From assembly GCA_027058735.1 (NCBI GenBank), contig JALURZ010000174.1, positions 1-10,635 of the forward strand: a DNA stretch of 10,635 bases, in the 5' to 3' direction. Each line of letters starts with the position of its first letter. The stretch's first letter is position 1. The DNA is from Hyphomicrobiales bacterium (GTDB lineage: Bacteria > Pseudomonadota > Alphaproteobacteria > Rhizobiales > JALURZ01). A model generated the notes under the pieces. It did no database searches. It saw only the letters and a list, made by a program, of their open reading frames with translations, and was not told the DNA's origin. Positions 1 through 8,954 of the stretch are shown piece after piece. Position numbers and translations under genes: made by a program.

Positions 1-371
1 TTTGCGCCGGGTCTCAGGTTTCCGGCCGCCACGACGATCACGCTGCCCTGCGGCGGGTTTTTCAGCAGCGGCTCGAGCGCCTGCGCGGTTGCGGCGCCGG
101 CCTGGGAAACCGTGACCACCCGCCGCGCGCCGCCCAACACCAGCGCGCCGGCTTCATCGGCGAGGCGCGCGGGATCGGCTGAAATATCCGCCTCATCAAG
201 GCGCGACGTGGCGAAAGGATCGTCAGGATCGCGGGCCAGCTTCGCCAGCAGTTGGCGGACCCGCTCGCGGACCAGTCCGGCGTCCGGTCCGTAGACCAGA
301 ACCGTGCCGATTCGCGGGTCCGGCTTGTTCAGGAAGGCGGCTGCGCGCGCGCCATTGAGTGCGGTCATCAT
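1..371 (-). CDS. holA: DNA polymerase III delta subunit, N-terminal part (runs off window)
   Basis: HolA is the delta subunit of the clamp loader; it opens the sliding clamp so it can be loaded on primed DNA. The minus-strand frame is open from ATG at 369-371 to the left edge, giving 123 codons of a protein that is usually about 340 residues. Residues 25-34 read LVYGPDAGLV, followed by RERVRQL, the start of the AAA+-like domain in alphaproteobacterial HolA. Later come a VLGGARRVV strand-turn (78-86), a QALEPLLKNPP helix (97-107) and VIVVAAGNLRPGA (111-123), all in the expected order. A second ATG directly follows at 366-368 and gives the more usual N-terminus MTALNGA. The gene follows lptE after 31 bases in the same direction, the usual alphaproteobacterial order. 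The identification rests on recognised motifs and context. Confidence 0.9.
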   Translation of the reverse strand, partial: MMTALNGARAAAFLNKPDPRIGTVLVYGPDAGLVRERVRQLLAKLARDPDDPFATSRLDEADISADPARLADEAGALVLGGARRVVTVSQAGAATAQALEPLLKNPPQGSVIVVAAGNLRPGA

Positions 372-402
372 GCCCTGCTGCAAGCAATCCGGAAGGCCGA
401 TC

Positions 403-933
403 CTAGCGGACCGAGAAAAAAGCCGCCAGCCGGGTCTTTATGTCTTCGGCAACGGCGCGCGCGGTTTTCTTTTGCGCATCGGCGTCGGCGCGGACATTGG
501 CGAATTCCGAATCAACGCGGGTAAAGGCGACGATTGAAAACGAATTGCCGGATGTCACCGGCTGATTGGTGGCAAGGTCCAGCAGCTTGTAGGAGACGCT
601 CATCTGATACTGAATGCGCCTCACATCCGTGTTGCGCTGGACCAGAGCATCGCTCCTGGTGACACTGGCAACAAAGTCGAGCCGGTAGAGCGGCGATCCC
701 GGCACCCCGTCGGGGTTCAGCAGAAACTTCAGGTTGTTGCGGATCAACTGGTCGGTCCGTGACCGGGCCTCGGGAATGGAAATACGCGCCAGATCGACCG
801 AGGCATTGGCGCCGTCGGGAGAAACGGAATAAAGCGGCTGCCAGCCGCACGCACCCAACAGCGCCAGCGGACCCGCGATCACCGCGGCGCGCGCAAAGTC
901 AATTCCCGACATGAACAATCTAGGCAACAACAT
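403..933 (-). CDS. lptE: LPS-assembly lipoprotein LptE
   Basis: LptE is an outer-membrane lipoprotein that plugs the LptD barrel, which places lipopolysaccharide on the cell surface. The 176-residue product starts with a lipoprotein signal: a hydrophobic stretch at about residues 16-26 ends in the lipobox LGAC (26-29, Cys29 being the expected lipidated residue), followed by GWQPLY, close to the GCGFxPLY seen in this family. The rest alternates polar and hydrophobic residues, with a conserved-looking RTDQLIRNNLKFLLNP segment (59-74) and a final amphipathic helix rich in Ala, Asp and Arg. The ATG at 931-933 overlaps the leuS end by 14 bases. An internal ATG at 910-912 (residue 8) starts 7 bases after the leuS stop and leaves a more compact signal peptide. 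Neither has a clear Shine-Dalgarno, so translation is probably coupled to leuS. Confidence 0.9.
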   Translation of the reverse strand: MLLPRLFMSGIDFARAAVIAGPLALLGACGWQPLYSVSPDGANASVDLARISIPEARSRTDQLIRNNLKFLLNPDGVPGSPLYRLDFVASVTRSDALVQRNTDVRRIQYQMSVSYKLLDLATNQPVTSGNSFSIVAFTRVDSEFANVRADADAQKKTARAVAEDIKTRLAAFFSVR

Positions 934-3535
934 TTACAATCCGGTCCGGCACCACGATAACCCGGCGCACTTTTCTGTCTCCGATCGCGCGAGCGATGTT
1001 TTCAAGTTCCAGCGCCGCAGTCTCGACCTCGCCGGCGCTGGCACCGCGAGCGATGCTCAACTCGCCGCGCCGCTTGCCATTTACCTGTACCGCAAGCGTC
1101 ACCGTGTCTTCAATCAGTAATTCACTTATCGCTTCGGGCCAGGGCTGGTCCACGGCCAGCCCCTTGCACCCCAGCACGGACCAGCATTGTTCAGCCAAAT
1201 GCGGCATCATTGGGCCGAACAGCCTGACCCAGACCTCAAGCGCGTCGCGCAGCGCCCAGTCCAGCCCGTCCCCGAACGCCTCGCCGTCCAGACCGGCGAC
1301 CCGGCTGATGGCGTTCGTGAATTCATAGATATGCGCGACCGCGCGGTTGAAACCCAGCGTCTCGATATCGCGGGTGACCGCATCGATCGTCTTGTGGGTC
1401 ATGCGCCGCAGGGCGGTGGCCTCCCTGCCCAGTATTTCGGGCATCGGCGTTCCGCCATCCGCCGCCACGCGCGCCGCTTCGTTGATGAGCCGCCAGACCC
1501 GTTGCAGGAATCGGCTGGCGCCCTCGACGCCGGCCTCGGTCCAGATCACGTCGCGCTCGGGCGGTGAATCCGAAAGCATGAACCAGCGCGCCGTGTCTGC
1601 CCCATATTTCTCAATGATATCAGTTGGATCTATGGTATTGCGCCGGGACTTGGACATCTTTTCGCTGGCGCCGATCGTGACGGGAGCGTTGTCTGACAGC
1701 CGGGTCGCGGTGCGCCGCTCGCCTTCGCCTGCGATGCGCACTTCGTCCGGCGCCAGCCAGTTGCCCTCCGCATCCCGGTAGGTTTCGTGATTGACCATGC
1801 CCTGGGTAAACAGCCCGGCGAAGGGCTCATCGAGACCGAGATGCCCGGTCCGGTGCATGGCGCGGGTAAAGAAGCGCGCATAGAGCAGGTGCAAGATGGC
1901 ATGTTCGACGCCACCGATATACTGATCGACCGGCAGCCAGTAATCGACATCGGCGCGATCGGTGGGGGTGTCGGCGCGCGGCGAACAGAAGCGGGCGAAA
2001 TACCACGACGAATCGACAAAGGTGTCGAATGTATCGGTCTCGCGTTCCGCCTTGCCGCCGCAGTCATGGCAGGTCACATGTTTCCATGTCGCATGGCGCT
2101 CCAGCGGATTGCCGGGCCTGTCAAAGGTGACGTCCTCGGGCAGTTTCACCGGCAGGTCCGCCTTGGGCACCGGAATGGTGCCGCAGGACGGGCAGTGGAC
2201 GACCGGGATGGGACAACCCCAGTAGCGCTGCCGTGAAACCCCCCAGTCGCGCAGGCGGAAATTAACAGTGCGCCTGCCGGTTCCCGCCTGTTCCATGCGC
2301 CGGGCGATCTCCTCCTTGGCGTCGGCCACGCTCAGGCCGTTGAGAAAGCCTGAGTTGATCATCACGACATCGTCGCCCTCGCTGTCGAGAAAGGCCTGTG
2401 CGCCGATTTCGAAGCTTTCCGGCGCGGCATCCCTCGGCGCCACGACGGGGATAACCTCAAGACCATTGAGGCGGGCGAAATCCAGATCGCGCTGATCGTG
2501 GGCCGGGCAGCCGAACACCGCCCCTTCGCCATATCCCATCAAGATGAAGTTTGCCGCATAAAGCGGCAGCCGGACGCCCTCGCGATAGGGATGAACCGCA
2601 TACAGCCCGAGGGGAATACCGCGCTTTTCCGCCTTTTCGAGCGCATCCTCGCTGGTTCCCAGCTTCGTGCATTCGGCGCGGAACGCGGCCAGTTGCGGGT
2701 TCTTGGCGCTCAGGGCCGCGCTCAGGGGATGGTCGGGCGACAGGGCGCAGAAGGTGGCGCCGAAGATCGTGTCGTGGCGGGTCGTATAGACCGTCAGCGG
2801 CGTTTCGAACGGCGTGCCGTCCTCGTGCTCCAGATCGAAGGAAAACCGCAAGCCTTCGGAGCGTCCGATCCAGTTTTGCTGCATCAGCCGCACCTTGTCG
2901 GGCCAGCGGTCGAGATCGTCGAGCCGGTCCAGCAGGTCCTGGGCGGCTTCGGTGATCCTGAAAAACCACTGGGTCAGATCGCGCTGCTCGACCGGCGCGC
3001 CGGACCGCCAGCCACGGCCGTCGATGACCTGTTCGTTGGCCAGCACCGTGCGGTCCACCGGATCCCAGTTGACCTTGCTTTTCTTGCGGTAGACGAGGCC
3101 CTTGTCCAGAAAGTCGATGAACATCGCCTGTTCGTGCCGGTAATATTCGGGATCGCAGGTGGCGAACTCGCGTTCCCAGTCGACCGACAGGCCCATGGTC
3201 TTGAGCTGGCCGCGCATGGCGGCGATATTGTCGTAGGTCCATTTGGCGGGATGCACCTTGTGTTCCATGGCGGCGTTTTCCGCCGGCATGCCAAAGGCGT
3301 CCCAGCCCATGGGGTGCAGCACGTTGAAGCCGCGCGCGCGCTTGTAGCGCGCCACCACATCGCCCATGGCGTAATTGCGCACATGGCCCATGTGGATGCG
3401 CCCGGAAGGGTAGGGAAACATCTCCAGCACGTAATATTTCGGCTTGCCGGGATCGCGCCGGACCCGGAACGATTTTTCGGCTTCCCAGACCTGCTGCCAG
3501 TGCGCCTCGCTGACGCGCGCGTCGTATCGTTTCAT
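920..3535 (-). CDS. leuS: Leucyl-tRNA synthetase
   Basis: This cytoplasmic class Ia aminoacyl-tRNA synthetase charges tRNA-Leu with leucine using ATP and edits misacylated products. At 871 residues it has the full bacterial length. The HIGH-type motif is HMGH (48-51), and KMSKS is at 626-630. The CP1 editing domain is present, with TTRHDT at 251-256 and the AHDQRD segment at 345-350, which carries the family's conserved aspartate (Asp347 here). Two Cys pairs (Cys448/Cys451 and Cys489/Cys492) form a probable zinc-binding insert. WYFARFCSPR (511-520) and the HAILHLLYARFF segment (545-556) belong to the catalytic core. The C-terminal domain ends with VNGKRRGEL and a terminal KVRRVIVVP strand. 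The ATG at 3533-3535 matches the expected N-terminus (MKRYDARVSEAHWQQVW) but has no strong Shine-Dalgarno. It is first in the leuS-lptE-holA operon. Confidence 0.98.
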   Translation of the reverse strand: MKRYDARVSEAHWQQVWEAEKSFRVRRDPGKPKYYVLEMFPYPSGRIHMGHVRNYAMGDVVARYKRARGFNVLHPMGWDAFGMPAENAAMEHKVHPAKWTYDNIAAMRGQLKTMGLSVDWEREFATCDPEYYRHEQAMFIDFLDKGLVYRKKSKVNWDPVDRTVLANEQVIDGRGWRSGAPVEQRDLTQWFFRITEAAQDLLDRLDDLDRWPDKVRLMQQNWIGRSEGLRFSFDLEHEDGTPFETPLTVYTTRHDTIFGATFCALSPDHPLSAALSAKNPQLAAFRAECTKLGTSEDALEKAEKRGIPLGLYAVHPYREGVRLPLYAANFILMGYGEGAVFGCPAHDQRDLDFARLNGLEVIPVVAPRDAAPESFEIGAQAFLDSEGDDVVMINSGFLNGLSVADAKEEIARRMEQAGTGRRTVNFRLRDWGVSRQRYWGCPIPVVHCPSCGTIPVPKADLPVKLPEDVTFDRPGNPLERHATWKHVTCHDCGGKAERETDTFDTFVDSSWYFARFCSPRADTPTDRADVDYWLPVDQYIGGVEHAILHLLYARFFTRAMHRTGHLGLDEPFAGLFTQGMVNHETYRDAEGNWLAPDEVRIAGEGERRTATRLSDNAPVTIGASEKMSKSRRNTIDPTDIIEKYGADTARWFMLSDSPPERDVIWTEAGVEGASRFLQRVWRLINEAARVAADGGTPMPEILGREATALRRMTHKTIDAVTRDIETLGFNRAVAHIYEFTNAISRVAGLDGEAFGDGLDWALRDALEVWVRLFGPMMPHLAEQCWSVLGCKGLAVDQPWPEAISELLIEDTVTLAVQVNGKRRGELSIARGASAGEVETAALELENIARAIGDRKVRRVIVVPDRIVNVVA

Positions 3536-3727
3536 CGGGCCAGACCGCCGTCAATTGCGCAAAAAAAGCTTTTGGCGCATAAGTCCAAGGCCCTGCACTT
3601 ACACCGAGTTTGCCCGCGCCGCAAGAACACAGCGCCGCGATCATGCGTGCGATTTTGACATTGCCCCGCAGCGGCGCTTCGTGCCACCAGTGAGACCGCG
3701 AAAAGAGCGTCAATCCGGGCGAAGGAC
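3536..3727. other. Divergent intergenic region leuS / yggS
   Basis: These 192 bases separate the divergent leuS and yggS start codons and must hold promoters for both directions. I see no convincing promoter pair. A plus-strand TTGACA at 3655-3660 matches a -35 box exactly, but no -10-like hexamer lies 16-18 bases downstream. A seven-A tract lies near 3559-3565. There is no convincing small ORF, RNA gene or strong hairpin. Confidence 0.5.
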
Positions 3728-4402
3728 ATGACAGCGCAGATGCAAGAGATCACCGGGCTTGCCCCCATCCGCGAGCGCATCGCGCACGCCGCGCGTGAGG
3801 CCGGCAGGCCCGAAGGCGCGGTCACCCTGGTGGCGGTGTCGAAGATGTTCGATAACAAGGCGATCCGGCCCGTTATCGCCGCGGGCCAGCGGGTATTTGG
3901 AGAAAACCGCGTCCAGGAAGCGCACGCAAAATGGCCACCGCTGCTGGAGGAGTTCCGCGATATCGAACTTCATCTCATCGGGCCGCTGCAGTCCAACAAG
4001 GCGAAAATCGCGGTCGCCCTGTTCGACTGGATCGAAACCGTGGACCGGGACAGGATCGCCCGCGCGCTGGCCGGTGAAATTGCCTCCCAGGGGCGTTCGC
4101 CGGGCCTGATGGTTCAGGTCAATACCGGCGAGGAACCGCAGAAGGCAGGCGTTCTGCCGAAGGATGCGGATGAATTTCTGGACCGCTGCCGCGGCGAACT
4201 CGCGCTCGATATCAAGGGCCTCATGTGCATTCCGCCGGCCGGCGAGGAACCGTCCCTGCATTTCGCGCTACTGGAAAGGATCGCGCGGCGAAACGGGCTC
4301 GATCTGCTCAGCATGGGCATGAGCGCGGATTTCGAGAAAGCCATCCATTTCGGCGCGACCCATGTGCGCGTGGGGACCGCCATTTTCGGCCCGCGCGGTT
4401 AG
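3728..4402 (+). CDS. YggS/PLPBP-family pyridoxal-phosphate homeostasis protein
   Basis: Members of this family bind pyridoxal 5'-phosphate on a single alanine-racemase-like TIM barrel without known catalytic activity, and help control the free PLP pool and amino-acid balance in the cytoplasm. The 224-residue length is typical. LVAVSK (34-39) carries the expected PLP-binding Lys39. FGENRVQEA (57-65), HLIGPLQSNKAK (82-93), MVQVNTGEEPQKAG (128-141), GLMCIPP (164-170), LSMGMSADFEKAI (194-206) and HVRVGTAIFGPR (212-223) follow in family order. The start is uncertain: GAAGGA at 3721-3726 lies only 1 base before the ATG at 3728 and 13 bases before the in-frame ATG at 3740, so neither spacing is ideal. 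Its stop codon overlaps the converging htpX end. Confidence 0.95.
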   Translation: MTAQMQEITGLAPIRERIAHAAREAGRPEGAVTLVAVSKMFDNKAIRPVIAAGQRVFGENRVQEAHAKWPPLLEEFRDIELHLIGPLQSNKAKIAVALFDWIETVDRDRIARALAGEIASQGRSPGLMVQVNTGEEPQKAGVLPKDADEFLDRCRGELALDIKGLMCIPPAGEEPSLHFALLERIARRNGLDLLSMGMSADFEKAIHFGATHVRVGTAIFGPRG

Positions 4403-5343
4403 CTCCAGGGGCCGGATTTCGGCCGCACATTCGTGGCACCGCCCCATGGACCGCTGTCGGCAAGGCCGGACGCTGCCGCGCGCCGCCGCGCGCCGGGGGT
4501 GCCCCACTCGTCGGCCAGCGCCTGCAGCGCGGCGACCCGGTTGGCGGTGTCGGGGTGGGTGGAAAACAGCCTGTCGGCGCGCTGGCCCGACAGCGGGTTG
4601 ATGATGAACAGATGCGCGCTGGCGGGATTGCGTTCCGCCGCGCTGTTCTCGATACCCCTGGCATATTCGCTCATTTTGTTCAGCGCGGAGCCCAGCCACA
4701 TGGGCCGGCCGCAGATTTCGGCTCCCATCCGGTCAGCGGCATATTCGCGGGTGCGGCTGATCGCCATCTGCACCAGCCCCGCGGCCAGCGGCGCCAGGAT
4801 CATGATGGCGATCGAGCCGACGATGCCGATGCCGCCGCGCTCACGCCCGCCGCCGAAAAACATGGCGAAATTGGCCAGCATGGATATGGCACCGGCAAGG
4901 GTCGCGGTGATGGTCATGATGAGCGTGTCGCGGTTCTTGACATGCGCCAGTTCGTGGGCCATGACGCCTGCGACCTCCTCGCGCGACAGCATTGCCAGCA
5001 GCCCGGTCGTGGCGGCGACCGCGGCATTGTCGGGGTTGCGCCCGGTGGCAAACGCGTTGGGCTGGGGATTGTCCATGATATAGACCTTGGGCATGGGCAG
5101 ATCCGCATTTTTCGCCAGTTGCGCGACAATATCGTAAAGTTCAGGTGCGGACGCGCGATCGACTTCCTGCGCCCCGTGCATGCGCAAAACCATCTTGTCG
5201 GAATTCCAGTAGCTGAAGGCGTTCATGGCCAGGGCGATGAAAAACGCGATCAGCATGCCCCCCTGCCCGCCCAGCAGGGCGCCAATGCCCATGAACAGGG
5301 CGGTCATGACGGCAATGAGGACAAATGTGCGGGCATGGTTCAT
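4399..5343 (-). CDS. htpX: HtpX-type membrane zinc metalloprotease
   Basis: HtpX (peptidase family M48B) degrades misfolded or damaged inner-membrane proteins, cutting on the cytoplasmic side, and works alongside FtsH. The 314-residue protein has two N-terminal hydrophobic segments (about 7-24 and 28-47), the zinc site HELAH (130-134) with Glu131 as the catalytic residue, and a third ligand in SRTREYAAD (Glu200 likely). Two more membrane segments lie near 145-163 and 175-195. The STHPDTANRV motif (261-270) is characteristic of the C-terminal part. I chose ATG 5341-5343 because the family N-terminus MNHARTF starts there and AAGGA (5354-5358) lies 10 bases upstream; the frame stays open 50 codons further up but that part has no family resemblance. 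The tail repeats an SGPW tetrapeptide (297-300 and 310-313). Its TAA overlaps the yggS stop. Confidence 0.96.
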   Translation of the reverse strand: MNHARTFVLIAVMTALFMGIGALLGGQGGMLIAFFIALAMNAFSYWNSDKMVLRMHGAQEVDRASAPELYDIVAQLAKNADLPMPKVYIMDNPQPNAFATGRNPDNAAVAATTGLLAMLSREEVAGVMAHELAHVKNRDTLIMTITATLAGAISMLANFAMFFGGGRERGGIGIVGSIAIMILAPLAAGLVQMAISRTREYAADRMGAEICGRPMWLGSALNKMSEYARGIENSAAERNPASAHLFIINPLSGQRADRLFSTHPDTANRVAALQALADEWGTPGARRRAAASGLADSGPWGGATNVRPKSGPWS

Positions 5344-5426
5344 GAGGGGCGCATCCTTGTTGCGGACTGAAACACAGATGAAAATGGCGCGGATAGCCTT
5401 ATGATGGTGTGACGGGGGCGATGATG

Positions 5427-5452
5427 CAATGGTGCAGCGGCAAATTTTCAAG
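5427..5452 (-). promoter_or_regulatory. Candidate heat-shock (sigma-32-like) promoter for htpX
   Basis: Read on the minus strand, CTTGAAA (5446-5452) is followed after 13 bases by CCATTG (5427-5432). This resembles the sigma-32 pattern CTTGAAA-N11..16-CCCATnT, with a perfect -35 element and a partial -10. It would give a leader of roughly 75 bases before the htpX ATG. htpX is heat-shock regulated in E. coli, which fits, but the -10 match is weak. The element also overlaps the ribosome binding site of the divergent SDHAF4-like gene, so its A-rich part may have another cause. Confidence 0.25.
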
Positions 5453-5461
5453 GAGAAGCCC

Positions 5462-5683
5462 ATGAATGCCGCACAGGCGCGCAATATGGACAAGATCGGC
5501 GGTGCGGGGCAGCGCAGGAGGCTGCCGCCGGAAGCGCGCCGCGCCCTGGCGGAAGCAAGGATACGCCGCGCGAAAGCCGATGCGCGGTCAACCCAACGCC
5601 CCGCCGAGACCGGCGGGCGCGAGGGCCCGGAGCCGACCCGCTACGGCGACTGGGAAAAGGACGGCATCGCCTCGGACTTCTGA
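5462..5683 (+). CDS. SDHAF4-like (DUF1674) succinate dehydrogenase assembly factor
   Basis: This 73-residue protein ends in GPEPTRYGDWEKDGIASDF (55-73), the signature of the DUF1674/SDHAF4 family. In mitochondria and bacteria these proteins bind the flavinylated SdhA subunit and promote its assembly with SdhB, protecting against stray oxidation. The N-terminal half is basic and Ala/Arg rich (residues 17-42), probably helical or disordered, and poorly conserved in the family. ATG 5462 was chosen because AAGGAG (5450-5455) lies 6 bases upstream; an ATG at 5429 in the same frame would put that site inside the gene. It diverges from htpX, a neighbourhood I associate with alphaproteobacteria. No sdh genes lie in the window. 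Family assignment is strong from the C-terminal motif; the role is carried over from studied homologues. Confidence 0.9.
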   Translation: MNAAQARNMDKIGGAGQRRRLPPEARRALAEARIRRAKADARSTQRPAETGGREGPEPTRYGDWEKDGIASDF

Positions 5684-5827
5684 AAAAGGCCGCACCATAC
5701 GGCGCGCGGGACTGTCCGAAATATTCAAGACCGCCGGCGGTCCGGCGGGCCAGTCTGGCCGCCGCGGGCTGCCGCCATGGCGGCATTTTCCCGGCCGATA
5801 CCGACAATATGCGAGAAGGCGAACCTC
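5684..5827. repeat. Hairpin-rich spacer between the SDHAF4-like and VOC genes
   Basis: This 144-base spacer holds several GC-rich inverted repeats close together. There is a 14-base palindrome at 5729-5742 (GACCGCCGGCGGTC), an imperfect hairpin at 5743-5764 (CGGCGGGCC / GGCCGCCG around AGTCT), and a 16-base palindrome at 5770-5785. These probably act in transcript termination or processing after the small gene. No ORF here looks real. Confidence 0.5.
5770..5789 (+). terminator. Possible weak intrinsic terminator after the SDHAF4-like gene
   Basis: TGCCGCCATGGCGGCA (5770-5785) can fold as a 6-bp stem with a CATG loop and is followed directly by four Ts (5786-5789). The stem is short and the T-run is short, so it may be only a partial terminator or a chance palindrome. 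It lies 39 bases before the VOC gene start, where a terminator would separate the two genes. Confidence 0.3.
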
Positions 5828-6226
5828 ATGAATTTCAGATACACGATCCTGTATGTTGAAAACGTCGAGAAAACACTGGCGTTCTATGCCCGGGCCTTCG
5901 GGCTGAAACGCGGCATGCTTCATGAAAGCGGGGACTATGGAGAGCTGGACACCGGCCGGACCCGCCTGGCCTTTTCTTCCCTCAGACTCATGGCGCAACT
6001 TGGAAAAACCCCGGCCTCCCCGGTGGCGGAACGGCCCACATTCGAGATCGCCCTGGAAACGAAAGACGTGACGGGCGGTTTCGCGCGCGCCATCGGTGCG
6101 GGCGCGCAGCCGGTGCAGGAGCCGGCGGACATGGCGTGGGGCCAGACCACCGCCTATATACGCGACATCAACGGGTTTCTGGTGGAGCTGTGCACGCCGG
6201 TCTGTCCTGCCGGCGATCAGCCGTAG
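5828..6226 (+). CDS. VOC (glyoxalase/bleomycin-resistance fold) family protein
   Basis: The 132-residue product has the two beta-alpha-beta-beta-beta modules of the vicinal oxygen chelate superfamily. RYTILYVENVEKTLAFYARAFG (4-25) is the first module start. The second begins near TFEIALETKDV (71-81), and YIRDINGFLVELCTP (110-124) is its closing DxxGxxxEL-type segment. ATG 5828 is preceded by AGAAGG (5814-5819) at 8 bases; an in-frame ATG at 5777 adds a stretch that overlaps the palindromes and looks non-coding. Canonical metal-binding His residues at the start of each module are not visible (Tyr5/Thr6 and Phe72/Glu73 occupy those places); Glu120 is kept. The substrate cannot be told. Converging with acs, it has no clear functional partner here. 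Confidence 0.85.
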   Translation: MNFRYTILYVENVEKTLAFYARAFGLKRGMLHESGDYGELDTGRTRLAFSSLRLMAQLGKTPASPVAERPTFEIALETKDVTGGFARAIGAGAQPVQEPADMAWGQTTAYIRDINGFLVELCTPVCPAGDQP

Positions 6227-6338
6227 CCAGGCTGGCGCACAAGCGCGCGGCTGGCCTCGCTGCGGAAATAGCTCCATTCCGCCAGCACCGGCGGAGGCTG
6301 AGCGCCGGCTGCCGCCTTGGGGTGCGCCGGCAATGGCC
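6227..6338. other. Convergent intergenic region VOC gene / acs
   Basis: These 112 bases separate two converging genes. The only clear structure is a 6-bp inverted repeat, GCGGAA / TTCCGC around a 9-base loop, near 6260-6282, and a GC-rich stretch with repeated GCCGGC. Neither is followed by a T-run on either strand, so I cannot call a terminator. Confidence 0.4.
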
Positions 6339-8282
<1,944 letters not shown>

Positions 8283-8488
8283 AACCGCCCCTCCCCTGAA
8301 ATGACCCTGAATACGGAACTGCCCGCCATTATGCTGGCGCCACGGCCCGAGGGCAACCGGGGATGAGGGCCGACTTTGGTTGGGGGAGAGGCACGCCGGA
8401 AACGGGGCGCCCCCGTGGCTGTGCGGCATCTTGACCGCGGTTCGTCCGCCCGGCCCGCCAACCGGAAAAAACGTCATGGCGCCACGCG
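8283..8488. other. Intergenic region between the EVE gene and acs
   Basis: The 206 bases upstream of acs hold its candidate promoter and ribosome binding site. The remainder (about 8357-8488) shows no ORF with coding character and no strong terminator hairpin. A CRP-like or other acetate-responsive operator was not evident. Confidence 0.5.
8328..8356 (-). promoter_or_regulatory. Candidate sigma-70 promoter for acs
   Basis: On the minus strand TTGCCC (8351-8356) and CATAAT (8328-8333) are separated by exactly 17 bases. The -10 matches TATAAT at five of six positions and the -35 matches TTGACA at four of six. A start point near 8320 would leave a leader of about 38 bases ending in the acs Shine-Dalgarno. 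This would let acs be transcribed apart from the gpsA-YciI-EVE genes. It is a visual match only. Confidence 0.5.
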
Positions 8489-8914
8489 CTAGGCCTTCGG
8501 CGCATCTTCCATCCCGGCCATGCGGCACACGATCTCCCATTCTTGATCCCGCACCGGCTGGACGGACAGCCGCATGGATGTGACCAGCGACATTTGCGCC
8601 AGTTCCGGCGTCGCCTTGACCTGGGCCAGCGTCACCGGCCTGGGCAGGTCGCACACGGCCTCCACATCGACACAGTCCCAGCGCTCGTCATCGGTGGTGC
8701 TGTCGGGGTGCGACTGGGCGCACACGCGCACGATGCCCACGATCTCCTTGCCGATATTGGAGTGGTAGAAAAAGCCGAGATCACCGATTTTCATGGCCCG
8801 CATGTTGTTGCGCGCCTGATAGTTGCGGATACCGTCCCACTCCTCGCATCCGCCCGCCTTCTGGTCGTCCCACGACCATTCGTTGGGCTCTGATTTGAAC
8901 AGCCAGTAGGCCAT
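8489..8914 (-). CDS. EVE domain-containing protein
   Basis: The 141-residue product is a single EVE domain, the PUA-like fold of human THYN1 and many bacterial proteins, thought to bind modified bases in DNA or RNA. Its N-terminus MAYWLFKSEPNEWSWDDQ and the WDGIRNYQARNNMR segment (26-39) are the family's hallmark; the aromatic residues there (Trp4, Trp26, Tyr32) would line the base-binding pocket. GDLGFFYHSN (44-53) and MRLSVQPV (114-121) complete the fold. ATG 8912-8914 has AGGAG (8922-8926) 7 bases upstream. It lies downstream of a YciI gene and gpsA, in the same direction; this gpsA-YciI-EVE order is one I associate with alphaproteobacteria. The cellular role is not established; no methyltransferase, restriction or defence gene sits near it, so a housekeeping rather than a defence function is more likely. 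Confidence 0.92.
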   Translation of the reverse strand: MAYWLFKSEPNEWSWDDQKAGGCEEWDGIRNYQARNNMRAMKIGDLGFFYHSNIGKEIVGIVRVCAQSHPDSTTDDERWDCVDVEAVCDLPRPVTLAQVKATPELAQMSLVTSMRLSVQPVRDQEWEIVCRMAGMEDAPKA

Positions 8915-8954
8915 GGGCTAACTCCTGCATTGGAATGAATCGTCGGAATATCAC

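Noticed and set aside
2498..3658. A 386-codon plus-strand frame opposite leuS, and a 418-codon minus-strand frame in another register at 2457-3713.
   Set aside because: Both lie over leuS, whose frame holds every synthetase motif; their composition is that of shifted GC-rich coding sequence.
3655..3660. TTGACA on the plus strand as a yggS promoter.
   Set aside because: No plausible -10 hexamer lies 16-18 bases downstream, so a single box is not enough.
4225..5370. A 381-codon plus-strand frame across the end of yggS and all of htpX.
   Set aside because: It is antisense to htpX, starts inside yggS and has no recognisable domain.
8283..8654. An N-terminal extension of acs to an ATG at 8654.
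   Set aside because: It would overlap the EVE gene by 166 bases, has no Acs resemblance, and the GTG at 8282 has a good ribosome site and gives the normal length.
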